Assembly: GCA_026396615.1 (NCBI GenBank)
Contig: JAPLWK010000008.1
Location: 140,883-183,058 of the forward strand
Direction: 5' to 3'
Length of the DNA stretch: 42,176 nucleotides
Source: a candidate division WWE3 bacterium
GTDB taxonomy: Bacteria; Patescibacteriota; WWE3; JAPLWK01
Made by a program: the position numbers and the translations under genes. Positions 15,873 through 24,703 of this stretch are shown here, piece by piece. Within the stretch, counting starts at the first letter, position 1. Each line of letters begins with the position of its first letter. The notes beneath the pieces were generated by a model, which did no database searches, had not been told where the DNA came from, and saw only the letters and a list, made by a program, of their open reading frames with translations.

Positions 15873-18167
15873 CTCGATCATGGCGAAGGGGGCGAGAATG
15901 GAGACCCAATTCTTTTTGCCTGGTTTATAGCCTTTAAGAAGCAGTGAATTAGTGACGACCGAAATAGAGCTTAAGGCCATGGCAAGGCCCGCTAGTTCCG
16001 GCTTTAAGATCAGTCCAAAACTCATAAATACCCTGGCGGCGATGGGAATCCCAATGACGTTATAAAAGAGCGCGAAGAACATATTTTGCTTAATTTTTTG
16101 CATGGTAGTTTTAGATAGATCAATGGCATTTACTACGTCCCGCAAATCATTTTTTATAATTACGATACCACCGGTTTCCATAGCGACGTCCGTTCCCGAG
16201 CCCATGGCAATCCCCAGGTCCGCAGCTGCTAGCGCTGGAGCGTCATTAATACCATCACCCACCATGGCTACTTTTAGGCCTAGCGCTTGAAGCTTAATTA
16301 CCTCTGCTGCTTTGTCGCCAGGTAGCACTTCGGAGAGGACATTTTTAATGCCCACTTGAGTGGCGATCGCTGCTGCAGTTTTAGCATTGTCACCGGTGAT
16401 CATATAAACTTTTATTCCTATTTTTTTAAGTCGCTCCACAGCTTCTTTAGAAGTCTCTTTAACTGTATCAGCGACAGCGACTGTCCCTAGAATTGCTTCT
16501 TTAGTGGCCAGTATCATGGCCGTTTTGCCTTGTTCTTCTAACGTGGTTAGTTGGTTGTCAACTTTTTCTAGAGCCAGACCGGCCACCTCAGCTATCATCT
16601 TTCTATTTCCTAGAAAGTAGGTCGTGCCTAAAATTTGTCCGCTGACGCCATACCCAGGCACCGCTTTAAAATTGATGACATCGTTTATAGAAATGTTTTT
16701 TTCCTTGGAATAATTGTAAATCGCTTCCGCTAAGGGATGTTCGGAGAGCTTTTCAAGGCTGGCAGCGAGTCGTATGGTGTCATCTTTGGTGGCGTCACCG
16801 AAACTTTCCACATCCGTCACCTCCGGCTTACCTTTAGTTAAAGTGCCAGTTTTATCAAAAACAATGGCTTGAATTTTACAAGCAATTTCTAATGGTTCTC
16901 CACCTTTAATTAAAATGCCATTTTCCGCTCCCTTACCCGTGCCCACCATAATCGCAGTGGGGGTGGCAAGACCAAGCGCGCAGGGGCAAGCAATTACAAT
17001 TACTGAAGTAAACGCCATTAAAGCAAACGATAAAGTAGTCCCTAGAAAAAAGAACCACATACTAAAAGTTATGACAGCTAGCGTCAGAACCATTGGTACA
17101 AAATAAGCCGCAATGCGGTCAGCTATATCTTGGATTGGGGCCTTACTGCCCTGTGCCTCTTCCACCAACTTAATAATTTGCGATAAAGTGGTGTCCGCGC
17201 CCACCCGGGTGGCGATAAATTCAAAGCTGCCAGTTTTGTTTATAGTCCCCCCAATGACGTTGTCATTAATTTGCTTTTCAATTGGCAAACTTTCTCCGGT
17301 GACCATTGATTCATCTATCGCTGATGATCCTTTAGAAATCTTACCGTCGACAGGAATTTTTTCTCCGGGCCTCACAAGAACATTGTCGCCCGCTACCACT
17401 TGGTCGCTTGCAATGTCCAGAGTCTGTCCACCACGAAGCACTCGGGCAGTTTTCGCTTGTAAACCCATCAGTTTTTTAATCGCTTCCGAGGTTTGGCCTT
17501 TAGCTTTGGCCTCTAGCCATTTGCCAAGTATTACGAAAGTAATTAGGAAAGCGGCAGTTTCAAAATAAAGCTCTGGAATTTTCGCGCCCCCCAAACCAAT
17601 AATCGAAGACGTTTTTAGAAAGTACGCGATAAAATTAATAAGGCTGTAGCCAAAGGCGACCGAAGTGCCAATGGCAATTAGCGAGTCCATGTTAAACGTC
17701 TTCATTTTAAGACTCGACCAGGCACCCTTATAAAATCCGGCTCCAATAATAAACTGCACTGGTGTCGCGAGAATTAGGGAAATAATGCCAATGTACGGTA
17801 GCAGATTGGTTCCTGGTAGCCACTTAAAAAAGTCTAGTAACATGAAGTACATTAATGGCAAACTGCAGAGTAAACTAAAAATGAATTTCTTTAAAAGAAC
17901 TTGAATTTCAGATTTTTTTTTAGATTCGTCCTTTTCAGGGTGTGCAGAATCGGTTAGTGCTGCTTTATAACCAGCGGCGGCTACCGCTTCTAGAAGTGGG
18001 GAGGTTTGCACGGTGTCATCGACGGTGACAATAGCTTTTTCAGATCCAAAGTTAACTCTGGCTTCAGTTACTCCGTGAACAGTTTTAAGTGATTTCTCAA
18101 CCAGCAAAGCGCAGGAAGCACAGTGCATGTTGCTAATAGTGAGCGTGACTTTGTTAGTTGACGACAT
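15816..18167 (-). CDS. copA: Copper-exporting P1B-type ATPase
   Basis: 783 aa. One N-terminal heavy-metal domain with MHCASC (about 14-19), then eight membrane segments. CPC motif (about 392-394), phosphorylation site DKTGTLTKG (about 437), SEHPLAEA (about 476) and [10 protein letters not shown] (about 636) are intact. The Cu(I) determinants YN in segment 7 (ALFYNVIG) and MxxSS in segment 8 ([11 protein letters not shown]) are present, so Cu(I)/Ag(I) is likely. It is last in the operon csoR, cupredoxin-fused membrane protein, copA (14-nt overlap with the previous gene). The C-terminal tail ([20 protein letters not shown]...) extends over the 3' end of fic. Confidence 0.95.
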   Translation of the reverse strand: MSSTNKVTLTISNMHCASCALLVEKSLKTVHGVTEARVNFGSEKAIVTVDDTVQTSPLLEAVAAAGYKAALTDSAHPEKDESKKKSEIQVLLKKFIFSLLCSLPLMYFMLLDFFKWLPGTNLLPYIGIISLILATPVQFIIGAGFYKGAWSSLKMKTFNMDSLIAIGTSVAFGYSLINFIAYFLKTSSIIGLGGAKIPELYFETAAFLITFVILGKWLEAKAKGQTSEAIKKLMGLQAKTARVLRGGQTLDIASDQVVAGDNVLVRPGEKIPVDGKISKGSSAIDESMVTGESLPIEKQINDNVIGGTINKTGSFEFIATRVGADTTLSQIIKLVEEAQGSKAPIQDIADRIAAYFVPMVLTLAVITFSMWFFFLGTTLSFALMAFTSVIVIACPCALGLATPTAIMVGTGKGAENGILIKGGEPLEIACKIQAIVFDKTGTLTKGKPEVTDVESFGDATKDDTIRLAASLEKLSEHPLAEAIYNYSKEKNISINDVINFKAVPGYGVSGQILGTTYFLGNRKMIAEVAGLALEKVDNQLTTLEEQGKTAMILATKEAILGTVAVADTVKETSKEAVERLKKIGIKVYMITGDNAKTAAAIATQVGIKNVLSEVLPGDKAAEVIKLQALGLKVAMVGDGINDAPALAAADLGIAMGSGTDVAMETGGIVIIKNDLRDVVNAIDLSKTTMQKIKQNMFFALFYNVIGIPIAARVFMSFGLILKPELAGLAMALSSISVVTNSLLLKGYKPGKKNWVSILAPFAMIELFTGMFIEFARFSTGMGK

Positions 18168-19122
18168 TAATGACTCCTCGATACATGCCCATACTACAAG
18201 AGAATCTTATTTGACCGGCAGTGGTCGGGGTAAATTCAAAAACGTTTACGCCAGGTTGTAAGGATTTTCCGATGTTTAGACTGGGAGCGACTAAATAATT
18301 AGCGCAGGTATAACTGGTCGTTGAATTAACTTCCCAGCGCACTGGGACTCCAGCTTTTACTGTAAACGTATTGGGGCTATAACCGGCTCCAATTACGTCC
18401 ATTTTTATTAATTGAGAGTTGTTGGTGACAACACTGTTGCCTGCTGTTTGTTCTTTGTTATCTAATGTTATTTGTGGCAGTGGTACATTTAGAACTACTA
18501 GGGCTTGCCAGAGAGCTGAAAGGCTCATGAAAATAATTATAGCCCCGGCGATTTTAGAAATTAACGGCCGTTTTAAAATAGTGCTTCCGGCAATACCCAT
18601 GAGCATAAGTACCGGTAAAGTCCCAATCGTAAAGCTTATCATAGTGATTGCTCCGGATAATGGGTTTTTAGAAGCGATGGCTAGGGCCTCAGCTGCAAGA
18701 GTGAAGCCACAAGGCAGGAATATAGTCAAAAAACCGACGCTAAAAACCACCGGTAATTTATTTGTTGAAGATTTTTTATCAATGTAGTCAGTAACTTTCC
18801 GAAATATTGGCGGCTGAAATTTTCTTAAAGCTGAGACACCAAGCATTTGCAATCCTATTAAGATCATGAAGATCGAAATAAAGATTGTAAGAACTGAGCT
18901 AGTGGTTGGCGACAGGCTAATCGCGCTACCAAGGAGTCCTAGTAGAGCTCCGGCGAGGCTAAAAGAAACTAGACGTCCTGCATTAAAAACAGCACCACCA
19001 GTAACTTTTTTGTTACCAAACGAAGGCGAGAGGGTCAGAACTATGCTGCCAATTAGAGCGGCGCAGGTAGAAAGACTCGCTAAAAATCCGAGTCCCATCG
19101 ATGTTAAGGTAGGTAGGAACAT
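18154..19122 (-). CDS. DsbD/TauE-like membrane protein fused to a cupredoxin domain, copper handling
   Basis: 322 aa. Residues 1-210 form six membrane segments with STCAALIGS (Cys20) and FLPCGFT (Cys138), typical of the DsbD_2 / SafE-like family found beside copper ATPases. Residues about 240-322 form a cupredoxin-like domain: [25 protein letters not shown] (Cys273) and [10 protein letters not shown] (Cys309, Met311, Met313), possible copper ligands outside the membrane. It could deliver or reduce copper for CopA. The gene starts 1 nt after csoR and overlaps copA by 14 nt. Confidence 0.85.
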   Translation of the reverse strand: MFLPTLTSMGLGFLASLSTCAALIGSIVLTLSPSFGNKKVTGGAVFNAGRLVSFSLAGALLGLLGSAISLSPTTSSVLTIFISIFMILIGLQMLGVSALRKFQPPIFRKVTDYIDKKSSTNKLPVVFSVGFLTIFLPCGFTLAAEALAIASKNPLSGAITMISFTIGTLPVLMLMGIAGSTILKRPLISKIAGAIIIFMSLSALWQALVVLNVPLPQITLDNKEQTAGNSVVTNNSQLIKMDVIGAGYSPNTFTVKAGVPVRWEVNSTTSYTCANYLVAPSLNIGKSLQPGVNVFEFTPTTAGQIRFSCSMGMYRGVINVVN

Positions 19123-19123
19123 A

Positions 19124-19399
19124 TTAGCGATTAAAAAGCTTTGTTACTTGTAGAATCTCAGCGGTCATCTTTTTTTTCTTTTGACTGTTAGAGGTGGCCA
19201 TGGCGTTTTTAAAACAGGAGTTTAAATGCCCTTCCATTAAGCTTTGATGGGCACTGCGGAGGAGTCCAATGACCGCTAAGTTCTGTTGCATAATATCAAT
19301 GCAGTATTCACCATTTTCCCGCATCCTAATTATTTTTCCTAAAGAAGTGTGAGCTTTTTTTAATGAGGTAAGTATGGGGTCGGTGTTAGACTTAATCAT
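19124..19399 (-). CDS. csoR: CsoR-family copper-sensing repressor
   Basis: 91 aa, all-helical DUF156 family. The copper site C-H-C is complete: Cys33 (GEYCIDIMQQ), His58 and Cys62 (GHLNSC). In known CsoR, Cu(I) binding releases DNA. It heads a copper operon and a matching operator lies 8 nt upstream, so self-regulation is likely. The start ATG has no strong Shine-Dalgarno sequence. Other DUF156 members sense nickel or formaldehyde, but this ligand set and the neighbours point to copper. Confidence 0.92.
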   Translation of the reverse strand: MIKSNTDPILTSLKKAHTSLGKIIRMRENGEYCIDIMQQNLAVIGLLRSAHQSLMEGHLNSCFKNAMATSNSQKKKKMTAEILQVTKLFNR

Positions 19400-19406
19400 A
19401 GTACCT

Positions 19407-19425
19407 GTACCTAGGGTATAGGTAC
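19407..19425 (-). promoter_or_regulatory. CsoR-type operator
   Basis: GTACCTA-GGGTA-TAGGTAC: perfect 7-bp arms with a 5-nt spacer. A further GTACCT precedes it (19401-19406). It directly abuts the -10 box and covers the predicted transcription start, ideal for repression. Confidence 0.75.
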
Positions 19426-19455
19426 ATCTTAGTTCTACAAAGGTGCGTTTGTCAA
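19426..19455 (-). promoter_or_regulatory. Copper operon promoter
   Basis: Minus strand: TTGACA (19455-19450), 18-nt spacer, TAAGAT (19431-19426). The predicted start lies in the operator, giving a leader of about 20 nt; one of the few promoters here that is not leaderless. Confidence 0.75.
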
Positions 19456-19567
19456 GATGCTGGAATTCACCTGATTTAGTCAGAGATTCATTTTACAAAG
19501 CAGAGGCTTTGGCTAAAGGTGTAGAAGACTATCAAAGCGATAATTTTGGATGATGTAATAATGCTAG
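19456..19567. other. Intergenic stretch with a possible degraded coding tail
   Basis: On the plus strand an open frame from about 19461 to the TGA at 19551-19553 reads ...DSFYKAEALAKGVEDYQSDN.... It looks like natural protein but has no start codon or upstream domain, so it may be the relic of a small gene (antitoxin-like tails often look like this) or chance. Confidence 0.25.
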
Positions 19568-20191
19568 TTAAATTTTATAACCGACTACTTTTTTAATAAT
19601 AACCTTCTTTATTTCTTCCCAATCAGCCTCTTGATGCATGCGAGGCATCGGTTGGGCATCAGCATCATCGAAATAGGTTAGTGATTTTACAATATGGATA
19701 TGGTTATAATTTACGCCTTGGTATTTCTTATCTAAATTTTCAAATAATTTTACTAAAGTATAGGTTTGTAGCAAAAAATATAAATCTATAAAATCTTTCT
19801 TACTGCCTCTCGCCGAAATCGTAATTAGTTTAGTACAGGCAACGTCTATCACTGATGACAGATTAATATTTTCGTAGGGCACTAAATTCTCAAGCATTCG
19901 GTACGGGTAGTACAGAAATTGGATTTTTACCCCGTCTAGAAATAAGTTAAGAGTATTTTTTTCTAATGTCGCATCGCTAATGTCGCCAAGTGGTAAGAGT
20001 TTGGTCTGTAACATTTCAGGATTAAATTCTTTAGAAGTAAAAAAATCTAAATCTTCAGATTCGCGGTGCCCAAGTTGAAGCGATAGGGCGGTACCGCCAG
20101 AAAGGTAAAAATCAGTGAATTCTGGTTTACTCTTAATTTTATCAAGAGCAGTTTTTGTTTTTAGAGGTGGCGCTGATTCAAAAAACTTCAT
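19568..20191 (-). CDS. AbiEii/AbiGii-type nucleotidyltransferase toxin
   Basis: 207 aa. LSGGTALSLQLGHRESEDLDFF (31-51) is the AbiEii signature: GG(T) plus acidic residues Glu46, Asp47 and Asp49 of the nucleotidyltransferase fold. A second conserved stretch is IDVACTKLITISARGSKKDFIDLYFLL. In known type IV systems AbiEii blocks growth by nucleotide transfer to tRNA and is countered by a small partner, also aborting phage infection. The partner is encoded just upstream with a 4-nt overlap. Confidence 0.88.
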   Translation of the reverse strand: MKFFESAPPLKTKTALDKIKSKPEFTDFYLSGGTALSLQLGHRESEDLDFFTSKEFNPEMLQTKLLPLGDISDATLEKNTLNLFLDGVKIQFLYYPYRMLENLVPYENINLSSVIDVACTKLITISARGSKKDFIDLYFLLQTYTLVKLFENLDKKYQGVNYNHIHIVKSLTYFDDADAQPMPRMHQEADWEEIKKVIIKKVVGYKI

Positions 20192-20430
20192 GTTTTTGCC
20201 TCAAAAAATATCTTCCAAAAGTTAGCTGACTTTACACTTAATTTTAAATCAGGTAATAAAGCCTTAATTTGTGGCTCTCCGACTTCAGAGAACAACCATT
20301 TGATATCAGGCGTGTCGCCTTTTTCTAATAATGTTTGGACTATATACTTTTTATTGTCCAGGAGGCTTAGGTTTTGAGTATTATCGCCCCAAAAATACTT
20401 GAGCACGGTCGCTGGTATTGGGTTTTCCAT
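20188..20430 (-). CDS. Antitoxin-like partner of the AbiEii-type toxin (DUF6922-like)
   Basis: 80 aa from the ATG at 20430: MENPIPATVLKYFWGDN, then KYIVQTLLEKGDTPDIKWLF and SANFWKIFF. This pattern (L..FFWD, LL..GD...i.WL, LS.ks..FW) matches small proteins next to AbiEii genes. A longer frame from 20463 exists but the promoter -10 box at 20442-20437 lies inside it. Overlap with the toxin gene (ATGA) suggests coupled synthesis. Confidence 0.75.
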   Translation of the reverse strand: MENPIPATVLKYFWGDNTQNLSLLDNKKYIVQTLLEKGDTPDIKWLFSEVGEPQIKALLPDLKLSVKSANFWKIFFEAKT

Positions 20431-20436
20431 CTTTTT

Positions 20437-20442
20437 ATTATA
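20437..20442 (-). promoter_or_regulatory. -10 element of the AbiEii-type pair (leaderless type)
   Basis: Consensus TATAAT on the minus strand ending 6 nt before ATG 20430; no clear -35. Confidence 0.6.
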
Positions 20443-20487
20443 CAAGAAAATACGGAGATTCACCGAAAGATGGAGTTGATTTACTTG

Positions 20488-20622
20488 CTACTTCAAACCG
20501 CAAATATTTTGGCTAAAGTTGTAGCCGATGATAAAACCTAGGAAAGGTAGAGCGACGAATAAAATCAAGGCGACGATTTTAGAAAAGGTGGTGACGGTGG
20601 TGAACTTCTTAGAAAGTTTCAT
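20488..20622 (-). CDS. 44-residue single-pass membrane peptide
   Basis: MKLSKKFTTVTTFSKIVALI is followed by LFVALPFLGFIIGYN and SQNICGLK. A basic N-terminus and one strong hydrophobic segment (about 16-36) with LPF.GF..G, a pattern I recognise in small proteins of CPR genomes. It starts 1 nt after the stop of the upstream gene (20624), so is probably the last gene of the toxin-antitoxin-like operon 21396-20488. Confidence 0.6.
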   Translation of the reverse strand: MKLSKKFTTVTTFSKIVALILFVALPFLGFIIGYNFSQNICGLK

Positions 20623-20623
20623 A

Positions 20624-21052
20624 TTAAGCTGGAATTGTAATTTGGCATTCGGATGTGTTTCTAGTAATGATATTTGATAATAGCTCCGCCTTAATAGTCT
20701 CAGATAATTGGAGAGTCACGGCGCTCTTACCTACTGGAGCCGTCTTCCCATTATCAATTTTTTTAGTGAAAAGGTTAATGAATGGTCGAAACGCCTTTTC
20801 GTGTGCTCCCAAATTTGCTTTGTAATACTCTATAAATACCCCTCCAATATTTGACTGCCCATCGACGTAAATGGAAAATTCGTTGCTTAGGGACAGCAGG
20901 GAAAACTCAGGTTTTATTTTCTTTGGGGAATAGTAAAGACTGTCCAAATCGTTGTCGTAGAAAAATAGCCACTTCTTTGAGGAGGCGATCTTTTGAATCT
21001 CTGCGATTTGACCCCCAATTTTTTTGTAATCAATTTTTATGGTCTTTCCCAT
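20624..21052 (-). CDS. DUF2283-like protein, candidate antitoxin
   Basis: 142 aa. FFYDNDLDSLYYSPKKI..., then EFSIYVDGQSNIGGVFIEYYKANL, resembles the DUF2283 pattern (YD...D.LYI ... G.I.GI.I..A), a small beta fold often encoded beside RNase-like toxins. The C-terminal 50 residues (KAPVGKSAVTLQLSETIKAEL) are extra. It overlaps the upstream nuclease-like gene by 16 nt. The antitoxin role is inferred from fold resemblance and context. Confidence 0.5.
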   Translation of the reverse strand: MGKTIKIDYKKIGGQIAEIQKIASSKKWLFFYDNDLDSLYYSPKKIKPEFSLLSLSNEFSIYVDGQSNIGGVFIEYYKANLGAHEKAFRPFINLFTKKIDNGKTAPVGKSAVTLQLSETIKAELLSNIITRNTSECQITIPA

Positions 21053-21396
21053 AATGGCTCCTTAAAGTACTGAGTTTCCTTAATGTTTGTTGGTCTAAAT
21101 GCCGTAATGATAATGTAGCAATATTTGGTTTTTCGTACAACTACCTTCGTATATCTAGTGGTTCCTTCGAAAGTAAATTCTTCATAGTAATAGCAAAAAA
21201 GACCCTTAGATTTATACGCTGGGTAAATGCAGGTTGGTTCTATTATAGCCTTTTTAATTCTTTCCGTGAAATCCTCTCTTAAAAGTTCCGGATGTTTTAG
21301 TAAATGATTCGAAAAGTTTTCTTTATCAAAAATATAACGCCTGCCGTCTTTGTCTTTAAAATCGAATTGGACTTCTTTATAAGCCTTATCAGCCAC
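21037..21396 (-). CDS. PBECR-like RNase-fold protein, candidate toxin
   Basis: 119 aa from a GTG start. FSNHLLKHPELLREDFTERIKKAIIEPTCIYP, then YYYEEFTFEGTTRYTKVVVRK and YIIITAFRPTNIKE, matches the barnase/EndoU/colicin/RelE-like (PBECR) nuclease layout: H..rHPel, P..i, Y.kV.v, viTAf.t..i. Such domains act as RNases in toxins and phage proteins. It overlaps the DUF2283-like gene by 16 nt. Here the toxin-like gene comes first, the reverse of most type II pairs. Confidence 0.6.
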   Translation of the reverse strand: MADKAYKEVQFDFKDKDGRRYIFDKENFSNHLLKHPELLREDFTERIKKAIIEPTCIYPAYKSKGLFCYYYEEFTFEGTTRYTKVVVRKTKYCYIIITAFRPTNIKETQYFKEPLWERP

Positions 21397-21403
21397 AGGA
21401 TTT

Positions 21404-21432
21404 AAACTAAGTTACCAACATATACTTGTAAA
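21404..21432 (-). promoter_or_regulatory. Promoter of the 21396 operon (leaderless type)
   Basis: Minus strand TTTACA (21432-21427), 17-nt spacer, TAGTTT (21409-21404), ending 7 nt before GTG 21396. Confidence 0.5.
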
Positions 21433-21479
21433 TAATTAGTCAACTAAAAAGGTGCTCTTGTCCTAGTCATAATTGCGCA

Positions 21480-21503
21480 TGGCAATTTTTGGAGTGTTGT
21501 TCG
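21480..21503 (+). repeat. 24-nt dispersed motif, copy 1
   Basis: TGGCAATTTTTGGAGTGTTG plus 4 nt; 5 differences, all transitions, from the copy at 24562. Lies 8 nt outside the stop of the 21512 gene. Confidence 0.5.
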
Positions 21504-21511
21504 GTATTTAG

Positions 21512-22450
21512 TTATTTCTCAAGCCGATCGATTATTTTTAGAACCACTTCTCCCAAGGTACCACTAATTTTGTGCTCTTTGTAAGCATTTATCTCATCAC
21601 AAAAGTCCCTTATAAAAACCATGCCCTTTTGCTCTTCTTGTTCAATATAAAATTCTGGAGTCTCCCCAAAAATTGCTGGATCACTGTAACAAGATTTGAT
21701 CGCCCGAATAAAGTGTTCTTCAACGCAAGTCTCCCAGCTGTTGTATGCCTTGGAATAACTGGAATTAGCAAGTACTTGGTCTATAAGACCAGCGTGTTTC
21801 CAGATTTCACCAAGACATGGTTCCAAAACTTTTTTGGCTTTGGGATGAGAGGCTTCGTGAGCAATGGTGTGTAGCGAATAAAACGAAAAAGGCGTGCCTA
21901 TTACTTGAAATAAAGTCTCACCTATTTCAGGGCCAAAGCTGCCCTGAGTTAGAGGGTTTGGAATCACCATCTGCTTAAAGTCGGTCTCTAGTTCCCAAAC
22001 CTCGTTCAAAAGTTTATCAAGGTTAACCTTACTAATTTGATCACTGACGTAATCGGCAATTTCCTGATATTGCGGTTTTACAGAGTTATAGAAATCTTCA
22101 AAGTCAGTGTTGCTGTAAAAATGCTTTACCGCCGGTAAAACGGCACTGCCTCTATTTACCTCTGACCTGATCCACTCCGTAAGTAACAAATCTTTTCGGG
22201 GACTAAAATCGGGGGCCTCACCTAAAGTTAGAATAAAAGTAACGGCTTTGGACTCGTGGATGTAATCGCTGACTTTTAGACTTGGCCCCTTGTAACCCCG
22301 AAAATGCTCTGTTACTAACTTTCTAAGAGGGTGTGAGTTTAAATCGCCATAGGCTTGACCGAGGTTGTTTAGTAATGAATAGAGGAGGAAAATGTTTTTG
22401 TTGGTCTCTACGGAAATCTTTGAAGAAACGCTTGTAGCCTGTTCTTCCAC
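21512..22450 (-). CDS. DUF4932-like zinc metallopeptidase
   Basis: 312 aa from a GTG start; no signal peptide, so probably cytoplasmic. HTIAHEASHP gives His198-Glu199-x2-His202, and WETCVEEHFIRAIK (Glu244/Glu245) gives a likely third ligand, the arrangement of DUF4932-like gluzincins (HE.sHp ... E...Ra). The N-terminal half is helical with no known motif. It is divergent from the HelD-like gene with 74 nt between them. Biological target unknown. Confidence 0.7.
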   Translation of the reverse strand: MEEQATSVSSKISVETNKNIFLLYSLLNNLGQAYGDLNSHPLRKLVTEHFRGYKGPSLKVSDYIHESKAVTFILTLGEAPDFSPRKDLLLTEWIRSEVNRGSAVLPAVKHFYSNTDFEDFYNSVKPQYQEIADYVSDQISKVNLDKLLNEVWELETDFKQMVIPNPLTQGSFGPEIGETLFQVIGTPFSFYSLHTIAHEASHPKAKKVLEPCLGEIWKHAGLIDQVLANSSYSKAYNSWETCVEEHFIRAIKSCYSDPAIFGETPEFYIEQEEQKGMVFIRDFCDEINAYKEHKISGTLGEVVLKIIDRLEK

Positions 22451-22456
22451 TTTCTC

Positions 22457-22462
22457 ATTATA
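22457..22462 (-). promoter_or_regulatory. -10 element of the DUF4932-like gene (leaderless type)
   Basis: TATAAT with extended TGC on the minus strand, ending 6 nt before GTG 22450. This spacing supports the GTG start. Confidence 0.6.
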
Positions 22463-22510
22463 GCAACAATGGATTTAAAGAACCAGACTTTTCTTTTTGG
22501 TGGTGGGCTC

Positions 22511-22516
22511 TATACT
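22511..22516 (+). promoter_or_regulatory. -10 element of the HelD-like gene (leaderless type)
   Basis: TATACT ending 8 nt before ATG 22525; -35 poor. Confidence 0.5.
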
Positions 22517-22524
22517 TTAGCCGT

Positions 22525-24531
22525 ATGTTAAATCAGGATATTATAGCTGAGCAGCAACATCTTGATGTCGTTAAGACGGCCATTGATAACTACCGTCAAG
22601 TGCTATTTGGTCATGTTAACGATATCGAAGAGAACTATAAAAACATTTTTATAAAAATCAGAGACCCTCAACTGACAACCGACGAGCGGTTTTGGGCGGT
22701 GTTTAATGCCATCGAAAATTACAAACACAGCGGTATTAGTGGCTTTTCAAAGCACCTACTAGAATTAACGGAGATCCAGGATACTCCCTATTTCGCCAGA
22801 GTCGATTTTAATCAAGAGCCACTGTACATTGGAAAATTCGCGTTTTATGAAAATGCCAGTAAAACATTAGTGACTGACTGGCGAGCTCCGGCCGCCACCC
22901 TTTACTACAACTATTCAAAACCGACTAAAAACGCCACTTATTCGGTGGATCTGGGCGATGGGGCCGTCAGCCAGTTTACCGGAGAACTTAACCTAAAAAG
23001 AAACATTGAAATCCAAAGTGGCCAAGTAGTTAGTATTTTTGATAATGACTCAGATAAACTAAGTTATCTAAAAGAGAAACTCTCACACCAAAAAGGCGGA
23101 CTACTGAAAGATATCGTCACCACTATTCAAGAGGATCAAAATCAGATTATTCGTCTCCCTTTAAACGCTAGGGTCATTGTTCAGGGTTCAGTTGGTAGCG
23201 GTAAAACGACGATTGCTGTGCATCGACTTTCTTACCTCTTTTACAACTACCCCGGTAAAATGAGCAAAGACAGTACTTTGATCATTACCCCCTCGGCAGT
23301 CTTGCTAAATTACATTGCCCGAACTCTCCCAAGTATCGGAATTTACGAGACTACCTGTTTAACCTTTTACGAACTGCTAAAAAAGCTCTTTAGAGCCAAT
23401 GGACTTAAATATCGAATCGTTGCCAAAGGGAGTCAACCACCTAACTTAGGGGAACTGAACGACGAGATTATAAAGTTTAAGAGAGATACTTTAAGAAAAC
23501 TAGCCAAAAACCAGCTATGCTTTCGTTACGGCCTAATTAAAGAATACCGCCGACTTGAGGATTTGGGACTTCCGCCAGTTTACATTGTTCTATCCCTTAA
23601 AAAGCAGTTAAACAAAGATCTAGCCAAACTTAAACATCTCGCTCAAGTCGAGGTGGTAGAAGACAATATACGGGAGCTGAAGATAAGTTACGTGGCTATC
23701 AAAGACTTACAAGAGAAGCTCGAAATCTTAGTTCAGGAGATTCGCGGCGAACTACTAGGACAATTTTCGTCAAACCTTAATATTGACGAAGCTAGTCAAC
23801 TCTTGTATCTCTACGACCAAATCGTGGGACTTAAGAAACCTCAAAAATTCCAACAGATAATTATTGACGAAGCTCAGGACCTAAGTGAATCCAATTACTT
23901 GGTAATAAAGGCTATGGCTGGAAGATCTGGACTAACGATCCTCGGAGATCTTAATCAACAGACTAAACTGGGAGCCGTAAAAAGCTGGGAAGCTTTGAAA
24001 GAAGTGCTTGGCGATATAGATATTGTTAAGCTCAAAATAAGTTACCGTAGTACCAAAGAAATTACAGATTTTTCGGCGAAGATCCTCGCTCCGTATGTAC
24101 CAAAAGAGGCCCTACCTCAAAGTTTTGAGCGCCGCGGTCAACCAGTTGAAATTAAATCGACAGACACCTGGGAGGATTTGTTAACTTCGCTAGTTGGTAC
24201 AATTAAAGATGTCAAAAAGAACCGTCAATCATCGATCGGAGTCATAATCTCCTCACCAAAAGACAGATTAAAAATCCTGAATTTCTTGAAAGGCCGCCTC
24301 GATAACGTAATCGAGGTAACAAATGATTTCCGATTATTTTCTGATTCTGCAATATACGTTTGCCGCAAAGAATTGGTTAAGGGGCTGGAGTTTGAAACTG
24401 TGTTATTGATAAACCCTGACGAAGAATCGTTCCCGAAGACTCTAACCGGAGCCAAGGAACTATACGTTTGCACCAGTCGAGCTATTAACGAACTTCATAT
24501 TTATAATCTTAGAAACCAATCTAAATCGTAG
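22525..24531 (+). CDS. HelD-like superfamily 1 ATPase (RNA polymerase recycling factor family)
   Basis: 668 aa. A helical N-terminus is followed by the HelD hallmark YIGKFAFYE...TLVTDWRAPAATLYYNY (101-130), Walker A VQGSVGSGKTT (219-229), IIIDEAQDLSESNY (Walker B, about 446-460), ILGDLNQQTK and SYRSTKEI. HelD removes stalled RNA polymerase from DNA by inserting arms into its channels. The protein is a little shorter than B. subtilis HelD (774 aa). Own promoter, divergent from the peptidase gene. Closely related UvrD/Rep helicases lack the DWRAP block, so HelD is preferred. Confidence 0.85.
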   Translation: MLNQDIIAEQQHLDVVKTAIDNYRQVLFGHVNDIEENYKNIFIKIRDPQLTTDERFWAVFNAIENYKHSGISGFSKHLLELTEIQDTPYFARVDFNQEPLYIGKFAFYENASKTLVTDWRAPAATLYYNYSKPTKNATYSVDLGDGAVSQFTGELNLKRNIEIQSGQVVSIFDNDSDKLSYLKEKLSHQKGGLLKDIVTTIQEDQNQIIRLPLNARVIVQGSVGSGKTTIAVHRLSYLFYNYPGKMSKDSTLIITPSAVLLNYIARTLPSIGIYETTCLTFYELLKKLFRANGLKYRIVAKGSQPPNLGELNDEIIKFKRDTLRKLAKNQLCFRYGLIKEYRRLEDLGLPPVYIVLSLKKQLNKDLAKLKHLAQVEVVEDNIRELKISYVAIKDLQEKLEILVQEIRGELLGQFSSNLNIDEASQLLYLYDQIVGLKKPQKFQQIIIDEAQDLSESNYLVIKAMAGRSGLTILGDLNQQTKLGAVKSWEALKEVLGDIDIVKLKISYRSTKEITDFSAKILAPYVPKEALPQSFERRGQPVEIKSTDTWEDLLTSLVGTIKDVKKNRQSSIGVIISSPKDRLKILNFLKGRLDNVIEVTNDFRLFSDSAIYVCRKELVKGLEFETVLLINPDEESFPKTLTGAKELYVCTSRAINELHIYNLRNQSKS

Positions 24532-24561
24532 TTGTCAACATTCTGTAGTTATATTTTCCCG

Positions 24562-24585
24562 TGGCAATTTTTGAAGCGCTGTTTA
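24562..24585 (+). repeat. 24-nt dispersed motif, copy 2
   Basis: TGGCAATTTTTGAAGCGCTG plus TTTA. Begins 31 nt after the HelD-like stop. Confidence 0.55.
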
Positions 24586-24703
24586 AATGGACACTGCAGA
24601 GACTAAAGCCTTTTATATCTAGTTGATCTCCCCAAACCAATCCGCTGGATGCGTTTCAGTTGAAGAAGTTTAGTGAGCACTTGATTGACTGTCGGTCTCA
24701 CAG

